DNA of 64,000 bases from Diaporthe sp. PMI_573 (lineage: Eukaryota > Ascomycota > Sordariomycetes > Diaporthales > Diaporthaceae), in the NCBI GenBank assembly GCA_021399435.1, contig JAJTUP010000007.1, positions 868,001-932,000 on the forward strand, written 5' to 3'. Within the stretch, counting starts at the first letter, position 1, and every line of letters starts with the position of its first letter. The notes beneath the pieces were generated by a model. The model had not been told where the DNA came from and made no database searches. It worked only from the letters and a program-made list of their open reading frames with translations. Of the stretch, positions 11,923 to 22,595 are shown one piece after another. Made by a program: the position numbers and the translations under genes.

Positions 11923-13344
11923 ATGAACCATTTTCAAACACAGACAGGGTCATCTGCTATCCTTGCAGAACCCCTTGACCCGGCTCACGCTGCCACCCCC
12001 AGTAGCTCCCCAACGACTCCGTCGCCTTCGGACTGGTCCAATGCTGGCCTGCCTGAGTGCGAGCCTCATTCCAACATGACGACGCCATCGGATGAGCCTC
12101 AGCATCGGGAAACATGGTCACAGCACAGCACAAAGGTCGGTGGTCGAGCACCGTGATGATGCTTTGAGACTGACCGGGTGCTCATAATAGATCGTTGAAG
12201 CCCCCTACGATTACATATCCAGCCTACCATCCAAAGGCGTTCGTGATACTTTCATTGATGCTCTCGGCGTCTGGTTTGAAGTTCCTGAGGAAAAGCTGCT
12301 TATGATCAAGGATGCCATCACGATACTGCATAACTGCTCGCTCATGTACGTTCATTTCCCCAAGCTCAACTTCTGACACTGTAACTCATTGCTGAATTAC
12401 ACCCACAGAATGGATGACTTCCAGGACAACTCGCCACTGCGGCGAGGCATGCCTGCGACACACACAATCTTTGGGCCGGGCCAATCCTTGAACACGGCCA
12501 CGCACGGCATTATTAAAGCTATTCACAGCATGCAGGGCCTAGTGGATCATGAGGGCGCCAGTCAAGTAATGGGTAAGCTGCCTTGTTGTCGTCTAACTTG
12601 CAGAGTTGTCACATTGACTTGTTCTTGCAGAAATGATCATGAATATGTTCAGGGGCCAGGCGATGGACCTCTTCTGGACCGCCAACAGTGTCTGCCCGTC
12701 CGTTACGGAATATCATGAAATGATCAACGACAGTGAGCACCCACTTATCCTGCGTTACTATCTCGAAAATTCATGATGGCTCATTGACTATCGCAGAAAC
12801 TGGGGCTTTGTTCCAACTGGGCTACTATCTCGTTCTGGTCAACTCAGACTCCCCGGTTACAGAGGAGCTCGAGGAGCGTGTGCGGCGTCTGATAACACTC
12901 TGGGGAAGATACTTCCAGACACGCGATGATTATATGAATCTGTGCAGCGCAGATGTGAGTCGAGCAATGTTTATCCAATTCATTCTCCTTTAACAGTTGC
13001 TGATGCTTGTGCTACACCCCCAACAGTATACCAATCAGAAGGGCTTCTGCGAGGACCTGGACGAAGGGAAATACTCGTTGCCACTAATCCACGCTATTCA
13101 GAATGGCCACGATAACATGTTGCTAAACAGCCTTCTTGCATTGAGACGAACCCAAGGTTGTCTGACACATAAGCAGAAGGTGATAGTTCTTGAGCACATC
13201 AAAGCAGCACGAGGCTTTGAGTGGACAGAATTGATTCTGAGGGATACATATGAGCAAATCTTGGTTGACATAAAGTCATTAGAGAAGGACTTTGGCAAAG
13301 ATAACCTTCATTTGAGAAGGTTAGCCGAGGGACTACGTGTATAA
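11923..13344 (+). CDS. Geranylgeranyl diphosphate synthase (369 aa)
   Basis: Six exons: 11923-12135, 12191-12345, 12409-12572, 12631-12732, 12797-12954 and 13027-13344; all junctions keep frame. The first aspartate-rich motif is DDFQD (residues 125-129), followed by NSPLRRG; the second is DDYMN (255-259), followed by [15 protein letters not shown]. These are the trans-prenyltransferase signatures of fungal GGPP synthases. The Ser/Thr/Pro-rich N-terminal tail (about 70 residues) is typical of cluster-specific copies, as opposed to the shorter housekeeping enzyme. It makes C20 GGPP from FPP and IPP, the substrate of the divergent diterpene synthase. A dedicated GGPP synthase beside a CPS/KS gene is the usual hallmark of a fungal diterpenoid cluster. 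The first intron begins GTCGGT, a weak donor, so the end of exon 1 is the least certain join. Confidence 0.93.
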
Positions 13345-15199
13345 GTTGGTGTAGGCAAACCCCATGATAGATAGAATGGAAAAAGGGTGTATTTTTAGAC
13401 CATGTTACAAGTTTCTCTCTCCTTCATTACAAAATGACTTACTTTTCTATTGTATCATGAGCTCTGTTTCAGTCTGGACAATGCAAGCAAGTCGTGACTA
13501 CCTGAAATCTAATAGAGTGCTACCAGTGACAACGGAATCCTGATGAGGCTATTGATCTTGGAGTTGGATGTTGGGGTGGCCTGCTTTATCAGCATAGTTG
13601 ATCGTATACGGAGCCAAGCCAATATATGGTCAATGAGTGGTAAGATAACACTAATAGATCACAAGCAAAATCGAATTCGGGAAGGCTTTGTCGGCCATCG
13701 AGGTTGTAATTTCCAAAATTGAACCACCTTCTATTGTTATGCGACTTCACACGGTCAGGGTGACAACCGTGAAAGACATTGGAAAGGCAGCATGCTCAAA
13801 GCGATCACTTCAATGTAATATTGTGAGCACCCCTATCAACACCCTCGCATCCGCAGCCTCAATCCTGGCAGCCGCTATCTTAGTGATATGTTCATAGCAG
13901 ATACACCATAACTCCGCAAGAATCTGGCTGCCCGGTGTGCCTAGATGCATGGACGGTGAAGTTGCAACCGCAGAGCCACAACGGTTACAGGCTGACATTA
14001 GTCACAACAACACCCCCACTGAGTCACTCAGTACCACCAGTCAATTGTTGAACTTGAGTCCAGACTCTTGCCTGTCACGTTCTTGATTACATGACACTTG
14101 AGTGTAAATACAGGTCTTGGAAATGTGATTGGTTCTATTGGCAATGCTACTCAATACCGGCCCTCTACGATGTTCCTAAACCGTACCAGCACCCTCTGCA
14201 ACTCTCCTTGCACAGCTCCTAGAAAATGGTTTACAAATTTTCAGCTGCTCCTGAGATCTGGAATGCTCGAATTGAGAGCAGCCCCGTTTGAAACAGCTAC
14301 AAAGTATTTCTAATAGATGCACGGTTCATCCATCGCTTTCGTATTCGCTCCGGGCCGGGAATGGTTATTGATAGACTTTCTTGGCAACCCTTTCACTCGT
14401 TGCCCCGACTGCCTGCAATGGAGATCCACTTGAACAACTTATTGTAAACCGAATGTACTATTGTACCAAGCGGTGTACTTCCTTAAATCATGTAGATCTG
14501 CCACGATATAGTTTTAATGGAGCTGGTGGGTTATGCCGCGACTAAGGAACTGTTGCGGTCATCCCTGCGCAGATCCCCGAGTCATGACAATATGAACTCT
14601 ATTCTACATGGAAGCTTTGGGACCAAAATGTCGTTGGGGGGAGGGGGTGTCTTCCCTTTGGTTGCACCCAACACCCCTGGTGTATGTAGCAGGTACCACA
14701 ATCCTCACAGACATTTCCCTCACACACTCAAAACGGGGGGGGTTTTTTTTTAATTTTTTTTTTTTTTTTTTTTACAGATTTTACTCAAACCCACTATACT
14801 AATATTTGAGGCAAGAGGCCTCAATTAAACCTAGTTTAATATAAAGAAAGAGTAAATTTAAAAAAGCTTCCTATAGCATCATCATAAAATTTAGATATAT
14901 CTTGCAGTTATAAATTAATAAGCTGAATTGAATGTAACGTTAAATATATATCCCAGAATCTAGTACAATTTAGCCTTCTTAGGAAGGAATTTGGCTATGT
15001 AAGGGTTTCAGTACTATACTAGTAGTGGGCGAGTGGAAGCCCAACTCCATAGGTACAATTGTTAATTCTCAAGCACAACCATGTCAACAACGAACAACGA
15101 CCACGTGTAATCGGGCCATCGCGATTCCGACTACTTGTTCCCACTCGGTGAGGTTCGGGATGAAACAGAAGTCCGAAGACGATATTACAAACCAAAGAA
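13345..15199. other. Intergenic with G/T runs and an AT-rich block
   Basis: No gene is supported. A G run followed by T runs lies at about 14738-14774, and an AT-rich block of about 230 bases follows (14770-15000). The rest is featureless 3' flank of the GGPP synthase gene. Confidence 0.4.
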
Positions 15200-15388
15200 T
15201 TCGATTGCGCCGTCCCGATAAGTCCGTCCGCACAGGGAACCGGAGATGAGGTGGACTTCGCAGTGATGCGACATGGCACCATGTCGAGTGTCATGTTTGC
15301 GCGAGGCTGCTTGTATCTCTTCACTCTATACCGCCCTTTCTGTGATGTCGGCCTGCTGAAAATGAGCTTGTGCTTGGTGTATTTATAG
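15200..15388 (+). pseudogene. Fragment sharing the RHGTM peptide with 3795-4238
   Basis: A frame open up to the TAG at 15386 encodes FAVMRHGTMSSVM followed by a short hydrophobic stretch. Eight of 13 residues match FEIWRHGTMGAVM encoded near 4100, on the same strand. There is no start codon that would make a sensible gene, and the fragment runs into the promoter of the desaturase-like gene. It is best read as a remnant of a small repeated gene or element. Confidence 0.3.
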
Positions 15389-15460
15389 TCATATCACCCC
15401 GTGGGACGTCTCTCTTGTCCTTGCATATTCTCTCTGATCATCAACCTCATCAATTACAAG

Positions 15461-16572
15461 ATGGCTGCTGCTGCTGTGTTGCCCGCTCGTCATGACGTAG
15501 AAGCAAGCGTCAACTACCTGGATTTATCTGGTGTTACTAATAACAATCCCCTTGAATTCGAGACTGAGGAGAAAAAGTAAGCGTCAGAAAGGGAATGATA
15601 CCACCCGCGTCTCGTGGATTATCAGTTTCCTCTGCTTCCATATACTGATTGCCCCCAGTATGTACAACAGTCACTGATTTCTTTATAGAAAGGAAGCCTT
15701 AGCACTCGTCGAGAGCAAGAAACCCGTCATCCCGAAACAGGTTCTGGTCCGCGACATTACGAATGAGCTGGACAAATACACCCTGGAGACCCATGGCTTC
15801 CAGTACTTCAAGCATAAGTCCCAGCTATCGGGGGATGACTTCGCCAACGAGGAGAAAGTGAAGACTGCATACTATGAAGAGACCACGGAACTTTTGAAGA
15901 AAGTGTACGTTCTAAAAGCTCTATGTTAATATGGAAAAGGCTGGTCACTAATCAGGGCTTTTAGAACTGGCGCTTCCTACATCTATGTCTGGGAACATCT
16001 GACACGGGGGCCTGTCAAGCCGGTGTATGATGCGACGAACAAGTATCCCGTTCGTTTCGTTCATTGTGATCAGTCTTACTGGGGTGCCGAGGTTATAACA
16101 ACCAGCCGCATTCCAGACAAGGACCTGGCCCAGCGGATCGTGAAGGGGCGATATTCACTCGTGAATGTAAGTCGCCGCTCTGTCTGCGAAGACACGCAGA
16201 CATTCCCAGGAATACGGGGAAGCTGATTCACATGTCGAACAGGTCTGGCGGCCGGTGAAGACTGTCTACAAGGAGCCCTTCGGATGTACCGATGCGCAGT
16301 CGGTAGAGGAGAAGGATCTGTCGGCGATATCTTTCTTCGCCGATCCTCTAGTAGAGGAGGGGTGGGGATTCGGGGCAAACCCTGGCCACCGCTGGTATTT
16401 CAAGTACGCGCAGGAGCCCGATGAGGTGCTGATCTTCAAGTGTTTCGATTCGCACGGGCCTGCTAGGCGGCTTGCCCACTCGTCCTTCTCCGATCCTGCG
16501 CATGCGGACGCTGAGGAGCGGGAGAGCGTTGAGCTGCGGGCTATCTTATGGTTTGGAGATGATGAGGAGTAA
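15461..16572 (+). CDS. AsaB/GA4-desaturase-like hydroxylase/desaturase (287 aa)
   Basis: Four exons: 15461-15576, 15689-15904, 15965-16166 and 16243-16572, all GT-AG. The protein carries the wording of the fungal AsaB / gibberellin A4 desaturase family: VRDITNELDKYTLETHGFQ near residue 58, the iron-binding HxD as HCDQS (His144, Asp146), a VWRP block at 179-182, PDEVLIFKCFDS at 237-248, a distal histidine (His257, in AHSSF) and a basic residue in RESVELRA that could bind 2-oxoglutarate. Family knowledge: members act as oxygen-dependent desaturases or hydroxylases in fungal secondary metabolism; Fusarium DES desaturates GA4. Position 2.1 kb from the GGPP synthase suggests it tailors the diterpenoid, although the family also occurs alone. 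No membrane segment or signal peptide is seen. Confidence 0.85.
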
Positions 16573-17008
16573 TAAGGCCATTACCGATCGTGACCTCTTG
16601 TCCATCTTTAGAATAGTCAATAAAGTTCTCTTCTCTATCAACCAACGCAGTCAGTGTGGTGTTCCGTGCCAATTGGGAGCTGACGCCGTGGCTTAAACCC
16701 ATCATACATTGAATCATTTCTCGCAGTGCACGCGTACCCCATAGTTATGCATGTATTTCAATGGTAATCCATGGACCAAACCAGAATAGCATGGGGAAGA
16801 CTTGGGAGCATGAGAATACACAGAGCTTCGCACAAGGGGCCGAGGCAATCGCTGTTGTAGCAGATATAATGTTTCACACCACGCTGTGATTTGGACTGAA
16901 TTTGTTTCACTTTTCGATTTCAAAATAAATCAATGTCAATTTTTATCGCTAAGACTCACCGATACTGTTGATTTGGGCGTTCCGGACGACCACGGTCTAG
17001 GTTTCACG
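16573..17008. other. Convergent intergenic region
   Basis: The 3' flanks of two convergent genes meet here. No structure or open frame of note. Confidence 0.4.
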
Positions 17009-18304
17009 TCACTGAGTGTCTTCCGTGAGGAATTCAGCAAGCATTTCAGGACTGATGGCGCCGGCTTCCTTGAGTTCCTGGATGAGGACATCAAGCCCCA
17101 GAGTCTCAGCCGGAATCACCGTCTTCCTCATACCACTCGAGCTAATGAGCTTCTGGTTGAAAACCTCGAGTCCCAGACGTGTGGCTGGATCGAGTATCAT
17201 CTTTCGAATACCGCTCGAGCTGATGTCCGGCTTGTCAGCCTTATTATCATGTGTCAGAAGCCTGACCGCGGACCCTGCCGGGTCGGCGAGAGTGCATTCC
17301 CACACCGAGCTCGTCACACCTTGGGTGCCAGTCACGCTGCTGATCTCCGACCAACTGCTCCAGCCACCCTTCAGGGGCCTCAGTTGACCGTTGACCCAAG
17401 CATCATCATTCGGGCGGGAGACCTCGGAGAAAATAATCTTCCTGCAGTCGAGGAGCGCCGGGTGCTTGATAGGCTTGTCGAACCGCAAGTGGTCCGGGCC
17501 CTTGAGACTGAGAAACTCAACATCAAACCCGTCCGCGGCCGCAAGCTCCATCACGCGGCGCATGTAACCCGGGAACGGGTCGAGAGTGGGAAGGTTCCAC
17601 ACCTTGGTCTTGCACGCGAGGTCCCTCAGCTCGTTCGTCTCTCGGAGATGGGACATGAGCAGGTCTGCGCGCTGTTTCTGCGTGAACACCAGCTCTTTCT
17701 TCGCGGGCCCGGGACCCTTCCTGGCGTCCTCCTTGGCCTGGATGCCGTCGTCACCGATGGGGACCACAAATGCCGATACGATGTTTAGTCCTGGGCCACT
17801 GTTATAAAACCCGTCAGCCAGAATCTCCACGTGCCCTATGTGAGGCGGGTTAAACGCGCCTGCGTACGTAAGGACGTGGTTGGTCCGGTCCGATCGGAGT
17901 ATGGGCTGACCGTACACACCCTTGCGCGCGAAGATAGACGCGGGGAGATCGATCTCTACGTCGGGGTCTTGCATCTCCTGCCAAGCCTGGACGAAATATC
18001 GCTCGAGACGTTCAGTCTTTACTCCGTCGTCGTATGCCTGTTTGAGGGCGTCCGCCGCTGCCAAAGCATCTTCATATGCTGCCCTAGCCTGATTATTGTC
18101 AATTTGCTCAGCATTAAGACAAGCAATATACTCTGAGAAGGCGTTTTCCAGATGCATGAGCTGGGACCCAGCAGCAGGATGTACCTGAGTTTGATCTCCT
18201 TCCATAGGGGCATCGGCCCTCCGCGCAGTAACCCCACCAGGGGCGGTACTGTTCTCTCGCTCGACGGTGACCATGATCCAGAGGTTGTTTAGATATGTTT
18301 TCAA
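17009..18304 (-). CDS. Cytidylyltransferase-like (NMNAT-type) protein with duplicated C-terminal motif (431 aa)
   Basis: A single exon. GAFNPPHIGH at residues 149-158 is the GxFNPxHxGH nucleotide-binding loop of the nucleotidylyltransferase superfamily, which includes NMN adenylyltransferase and other cytidylyl- or adenylyl-transferases. The C-terminal ISSxxxR signature is present twice: ISSSGIRK at 361-368 and ISSSGMRK at 387-394, within a 25-26 residue segment repeated in tandem (LGLEVFNQKL against LGLDVLIQEL). About 130 residues precede the catalytic domain and are partly helical, without a known fold. Met11 is an alternative start. The substrate is unknown, and nothing ties the gene firmly to the diterpenoid group, with which it is convergent. 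A single-copy motif is normal for the family, so the duplication is probably recent and may affect the 3' end only. Confidence 0.78.
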   Translation of the reverse strand: MKTYLNNLWIMVTVERENSTAPGGVTARRADAPMEGDQTQVHPAAGSQLMHLENAFSEYIACLNAEQIDNNQARAAYEDALAAADALKQAYDDGVKTERLERYFVQAWQEMQDPDVEIDLPASIFARKGVYGQPILRSDRTNHVLTYAGAFNPPHIGHVEILADGFYNSGPGLNIVSAFVVPIGDDGIQAKEDARKGPGPAKKELVFTQKQRADLLMSHLRETNELRDLACKTKVWNLPTLDPFPGYMRRVMELAAADGFDVEFLSLKGPDHLRFDKPIKHPALLDCRKIIFSEVSRPNDDAWVNGQLRPLKGGWSSWSEISSVTGTQGVTSSVWECTLADPAGSAVRLLTHDNKADKPDISSSGIRKMILDPATRLGLEVFNQKLISSSGMRKTVIPAETLGLDVLIQELKEAGAISPEMLAEFLTEDTQ

Positions 18305-18994
18305 CTTCTAGATTTCACTCAGAAGGTTTACTGTTGATGGGTGTTAATTTGGTTCTGGGGAGCCAACAGATATCATTTATAGTTTGCTGGGGGATCGAAT
18401 TCGTATGATCTCCACATTGTTTCGGGACTTTTGTAGTGACGGTCCTCGAATAATAATCCAGCACGTAAAGACCACACCATAATAACATCATAAAGGTTGA
18501 GGACAACGGAATTGTTTCTCACAAAGGAGACAATAATAAGAAAACAATCGAGTTGAATGAATAACAAGAATAAGGAAACAATCGAGTTGAATGAATAACA
18601 ATAATAAGGAAATAATCGAGTTGAATGAATACTCTAAAATTGACCATGTAGCCAGCTAAAATGGAAAACGAACAAAGGCTACAGAAGGCGAACTCATCAG
18701 CCTCCCTCGTCACTATGCCACCAACTGCGTGCAATACACTCTACGGCGTGCAAAATGCATACGGATGTTTGGGGTGACTTAGGAATTAGCCAGGTTAAAG
18801 AAGCGAAGGTCAATATTTGTGAAGCACACATTAGTTTAAGCTTCGAGGCTCGACAGAAATTGTTGTTATTTGGGTTCACATTACACGGTCTCAATCCAAG
18901 ACCCTTTTTGGCCACTGAAATTCCTCTATAGAAGTCCACATCACCGCGTTTCGACCTCAATCATGGTATCATATGTACACCCAACAATCCCACA
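18305..18994. other. Intergenic, 5' region of the nucleotidylyltransferase gene
   Basis: No gene is seen. The region contains the short tandem repeat listed separately at 18545-18631. Confidence 0.4.
18545..18631. repeat. Tandem repeat, 34-base unit, about 2.6 copies
   Basis: The unit starts CAATCGAGTTGAATGAATAA and continues to AAGGAAA. Copies lie at 18545-18578 and 18579-18612, with a partial one at 18613-18631. There are only one or two changes between copies. Confidence 0.8.
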
Positions 18995-19828
18995 TCAGTC
19001 CCTTCGCATCTGGGTGCCTATCTGGCTGCTAGCCCACGAATTCCGCATTGGTTCCGCCACGCTGCCTCTCCTAGAATTAGATATGGGCACTGGTGTGGTG
19101 GCAAGTGACGGGTGCTTGACCACGCTGCCCTTGTCCCATTCCAACATGGCCTCCATCATCTCATCAAACGACAAATCCCCCTTTTCAAACTTGCGCTGCA
19201 GCCTGCTCAGGACGTCGGCCGGGCAGTAACTCTGAAGATTGTTGAAGACCTGCTCCAGGATAAACGCATCGTCGCACTGCCCGATCTCGATCATCCGGCT
19301 GCGGAGGCGGCGGATCTCAAGGAAATATAACTTCATGGTCTCATAGTCTGGCCGGCGGATGTTCATGAGCCGCTTGTAGAGCCTCGCGCCGTCGTAGCTG
19401 CCGTACTTGTCGAAGATGGCGCAGGTCTGCCGGAACATGACGTATGGGTCGCCCTCGTTTATGGGGAGCCCGTTGTCCGTGAGCCTGTCGCGGACGCGCG
19501 AGAATGAGGACTCGATGATGAGGGCGACGATGCCCCTTTCTGAGCGCCACCGCTCGACGTCCTCGCTATTGCTGGTATTGGACGGGCATGGTACCGACGA
19601 CTCTATGTACTTCTTGAGCTGGAGGAGGTCCAGGGCCTTGGCGATCATCGCCTTCCAGTGCTGCAGGTTGAGCTCGCCCTCCAGCGGGGGGATTATCCTG
19701 CTCACGGCGCCCAGGCTGATGGTGTCACTGATGTGACTTGTTGTCATCGCTTGCGCTGAGCTCGCCTGCGCCGGAGGCCCGTTTGTGGGCTTGGGAGGTT
19801 GTTGTTGTATTTCGATCTTGCGAGGCAT
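18995..19828 (-). CDS. Copia-type gag-like protein, orphan (277 aa)
   Basis: An intact single frame. After a Pro/Gln/Ser-rich leader the protein has LNLQHWKAMIAKALDLL (the WK pattern), then ALIIESSFSRVRDRL and YVMFRQTCAIFDKYG, then LRSRMIEIGQ and a long helical tail ending near LEWDKG. This is the arrangement of the retrotransposon gag (UBN2/DUF4219-type) domain of Ty1/copia elements. No zinc knuckle (CxxCxxxHxxxxC) follows, and no protease, integrase or reverse transcriptase frame lies within several kb on either side. Seen: an uninterrupted gag-like frame in otherwise genic DNA. Inference: either a solitary element fragment kept open by chance, or a host gene derived from gag. LTRs were not recognised. 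Confidence 0.6.
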   Translation of the reverse strand: MPRKIEIQQQPPKPTNGPPAQASSAQAMTTSHISDTISLGAVSRIIPPLEGELNLQHWKAMIAKALDLLQLKKYIESSVPCPSNTSNSEDVERWRSERGIVALIIESSFSRVRDRLTDNGLPINEGDPYVMFRQTCAIFDKYGSYDGARLYKRLMNIRRPDYETMKLYFLEIRRLRSRMIEIGQCDDAFILEQVFNNLQSYCPADVLSRLQRKFEKGDLSFDEMMEAMLEWDKGSVVKHPSLATTPVPISNSRRGSVAEPMRNSWASSQIGTQMRRD

Positions 19829-20480
19829 CTTTTATCTGTTCTTTTTTTACCGCCTCTACTGTACTGTTTGCTGGCTGGCACATCGGGATGCGGAGTCGAC
19901 GCGGATGCCGCGGGCGTGGGATTCGACGTTACGTCCGGTCCGCGGAAAAACGGCCATCCCGTCGACGACGAACTCTATTCGCGGAGCCCCAGTGAACAGC
20001 TGAAACTTCATGGTTCAGGGGCATGATGGGAATTTCGGCCTGACAACCTCGTCCTCAAGGGCAGCGTGCAAAGATGGGAGCGATCCCACGACCTTATAAG
20101 CTTGTTCGCAGCACCTTGCAATTGACCTTGATATCAGGTGAGAAGAGTTCGCGCTCGGCCAATAAAATTGACCGTGTTTCAAAGTTTCAGCCTATCAGAA
20201 TGGGCAACTTCACTTCCGGTCATTGGCGCTCTGAAGGTTTGGTAGCAACAGTTCAACACGGCGATGCAGTGGCACTTGGCCCGTGTCACAGCACTTTCAC
20301 ACAGTCCCGAGTGCTGCCAGTCCAGGCCAATGGGAAGATATACAAATATGACGAAGCCGCTTTGGGGAAGGCTGACATCTCAAGAGTTGAGCCATGACAT
20401 ATTCGTGATCATAAGCAGCTCTGCAGTGAATAAATCCATTCGAAGTGGCTCCCATTGACACAATTTTCTTTTATGTTCCA
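19829..20480. other. Intergenic, upstream of the gag-like gene
   Basis: 650 bases holding the 5' flank of the gag-like gene and the 3' flank of the aldehyde dehydrogenase gene. No LTR-like ends, tRNA-type primer site or open frame were recognised. Confidence 0.4.
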
Positions 20481-22150
20481 TCAACCATATCGGACACTAC
20501 CGCCACTCTCCCTGAACCAGTCATCAGAAGCCAAGCTCTCCTCCGGCGACGCGTAGTTGATGATGGTGCTCTTCAAAGTGGTATACGCGTGATACGCATC
20601 CACCCCGTTCTCACTCCCCACACCACTCGCGCTCTTGGCCCCTCCCCAGGGACTGCTAGGGTCATTGCGGTGGTGCGTGTTCACCCACACAATCCCGGCA
20701 TCGATCTGCTCCGACACGCGGTACGCCTGCGACAGGTCCCTGGTCCACACGGCGGCGCCCAGCCCGAACTCGCTGTCGTTGGCCAGCGACACGGCCTCAC
20801 TTTCGGTGTCGAAGCCCACCACGACCACAACGGGGCCAAACGCCTCCTCCTTCCATATCCGCGTCTTGAGGATGCTGTTTCCGCTACTAGAGGTCAAGAC
20901 CGTAGGAGCGTAGAAATACCCCCTTGCGAAATCGGTATCATCCAGCCGGCTCGTGCCCCTTAGCCTCACCCCGCCAAACACGGGCGTCGCGTGCCCGCTG
21001 CTGACTGCATCGTGGACCAGCGCCTCGACGTTGCCCAGCTGCCTCTCCGAGATCAAGGGACCCATGGTCGAGTCCGGGTTGGTCGGGGAGCCCATCCCCC
21101 GGGAGATAGCCTCCGCCTTGGCGGCGAGCTTCTCCAGCACCACGTCCAAGATCGAGTTCTCGACAATGATCCGCGTGGCGGCCACGCACGTCTGCCCGCT
21201 CGCCACAAAGGCCCCGAACGCGATCCCATTGACTGCGGCGTCAAGCTGGGCCTCCTTGAACACAACCAGGGGCGCCTTGCCGCCCAGCTCGGCGGTGAAC
21301 CTGGCCAGGTTGCGGCCGACGATACTCCCTATCGCGCGGCCTGCGACTGTCCCGCCCGTGACGTCGACCTTGCGCACGAGGGGGTGAGCGCACAGCGCGG
21401 CGCCGGTGATACCGCCATACCCAGGGAGCACATTAAACACCCCCTCGGGGACCCCCGCTGCAGCAAGCAGCTCGCCCAGCCTTAGCGTCGTCAGCGGCGT
21501 GAGCTCGCTCGGCTTGACAATCACGGAATTCCCCGCCGCCAGGGCCGGGGCGATTTTTTTAACCGCGATGAGCAAGGGGTGGTTAAAGGGCGTGATCTGC
21601 ACCACTACGCCAAGGGGCACGCGGTCCACCCAGTTGTGCAGCTTCCCCTGCGTGGGCAGCACGGACCGCTCCTCCGTCCGCAGGAGGGACGCGTAGTACC
21701 TGAACCAGCGCACGAGGGAGGGGACCTGGGCGTTCATCTCGCGGACGGCGCGGCCTGTCTGCTGGACCTCGAGGGCGATGAGCCCGGGGAGGTTTTCGGT
21801 TAGGAGCGTTGCGGCCTTGTCTAGGACGTCGGCGCGGAGGTGCCTGGGGCGGCGGGACCAGACGCCGGACTTGAAGGCGTTGTGGGCTAGCTGGACTGTT
21901 GTGTCTACATCTTCTGGGGAGGCGGAGTGGCTGTGGGCGAAGACTTGGCCGGTGGAGGGGTCCTCGATTGGAATGCTGGTTGTAGTGTTAGTATGTTGAT
22001 GATGATGTTTGATGCTCAGACACGGTGCCAATGATTGCACTGCACTGCACGTCTCACACACGCACACACAACTTACAGCTCACCCTTCCCCGGATGATAC
22101 TTCCCCGCAATCCACAGCCGGGCAGCTGAGTCTGCTGCACCTTCAGCCAT
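20481..22150 (-). CDS. Aldehyde dehydrogenase (NAD(P)+), 522 aa
   Basis: Two exons, 22150-22077 and 21975-20481. The intron has GTAAGT, a branch site ATACTAAC and ends ACCAG; splicing joins LWIAGKYHPGKGE to LIPIEDPSTG, the usual ALDH N-terminus. Catalytic features are complete: oxyanion Asn156 in TPFNHP, the VTGGTVAG nucleotide-binding turn, general base Glu254 in ELGGKAP, and nucleophile Cys288 in GQTCVAATR. It belongs to the broad-substrate ALDH superfamily and oxidises an aldehyde to an acid in the cytosol. The substrate cannot be told from the sequence. An in-frame Met further upstream (22351) would add a non-conserved leader and is not preferred. No link to a neighbouring pathway is evident. 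Confidence 0.93.
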
Positions 22151-22595
22151 CTCGTCGGACTGTGCCCTACTTTGAGGTCCTATGTTTCGGGTCGGCTCGT
22201 CTTGCCTTTCTTTCTTTTGGATATACCGCGTGTGTGGTTCGTAATGTGGTGAGACCGTGGGAGTGGCCGAAGATAGACCCCTCCTTAGGAGTGGTCGGGA
22301 GGTACCCGGGACAAACGGAGCTCCCTTGCCGATTAGCTCGGTGCTTATCAACTACGCTTTTCAGGGCCCGCTCCGCCCCGGCAGCTGCCGCCCGAGGGAC
22401 GCGCCGGATTCCGGGCTCATGCGATGGAAAATGGGATCCACAATACTATTTCTGGCGGAATGGGATATATTTCCAAGTAGGGTCGGGCCACATTCCATCT
22501 CCCGCCGCCTCGGACAACGGCGAAAGTATCCAAGATAAGATGGGCACAAATTAAGTACAAAATAGTGTGTAATGATCATAGCATTCCACTGCCAT
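22151..22595. other. Intergenic, aldehyde dehydrogenase promoter side
   Basis: 445 bases between two minus-strand genes. No feature recognised. Confidence 0.4.

Noticed and set aside
20445..21485. Long plus-strand frames opposite the aldehyde dehydrogenase
   Set aside because: They are antisense shadows of a GC-rich conserved gene.
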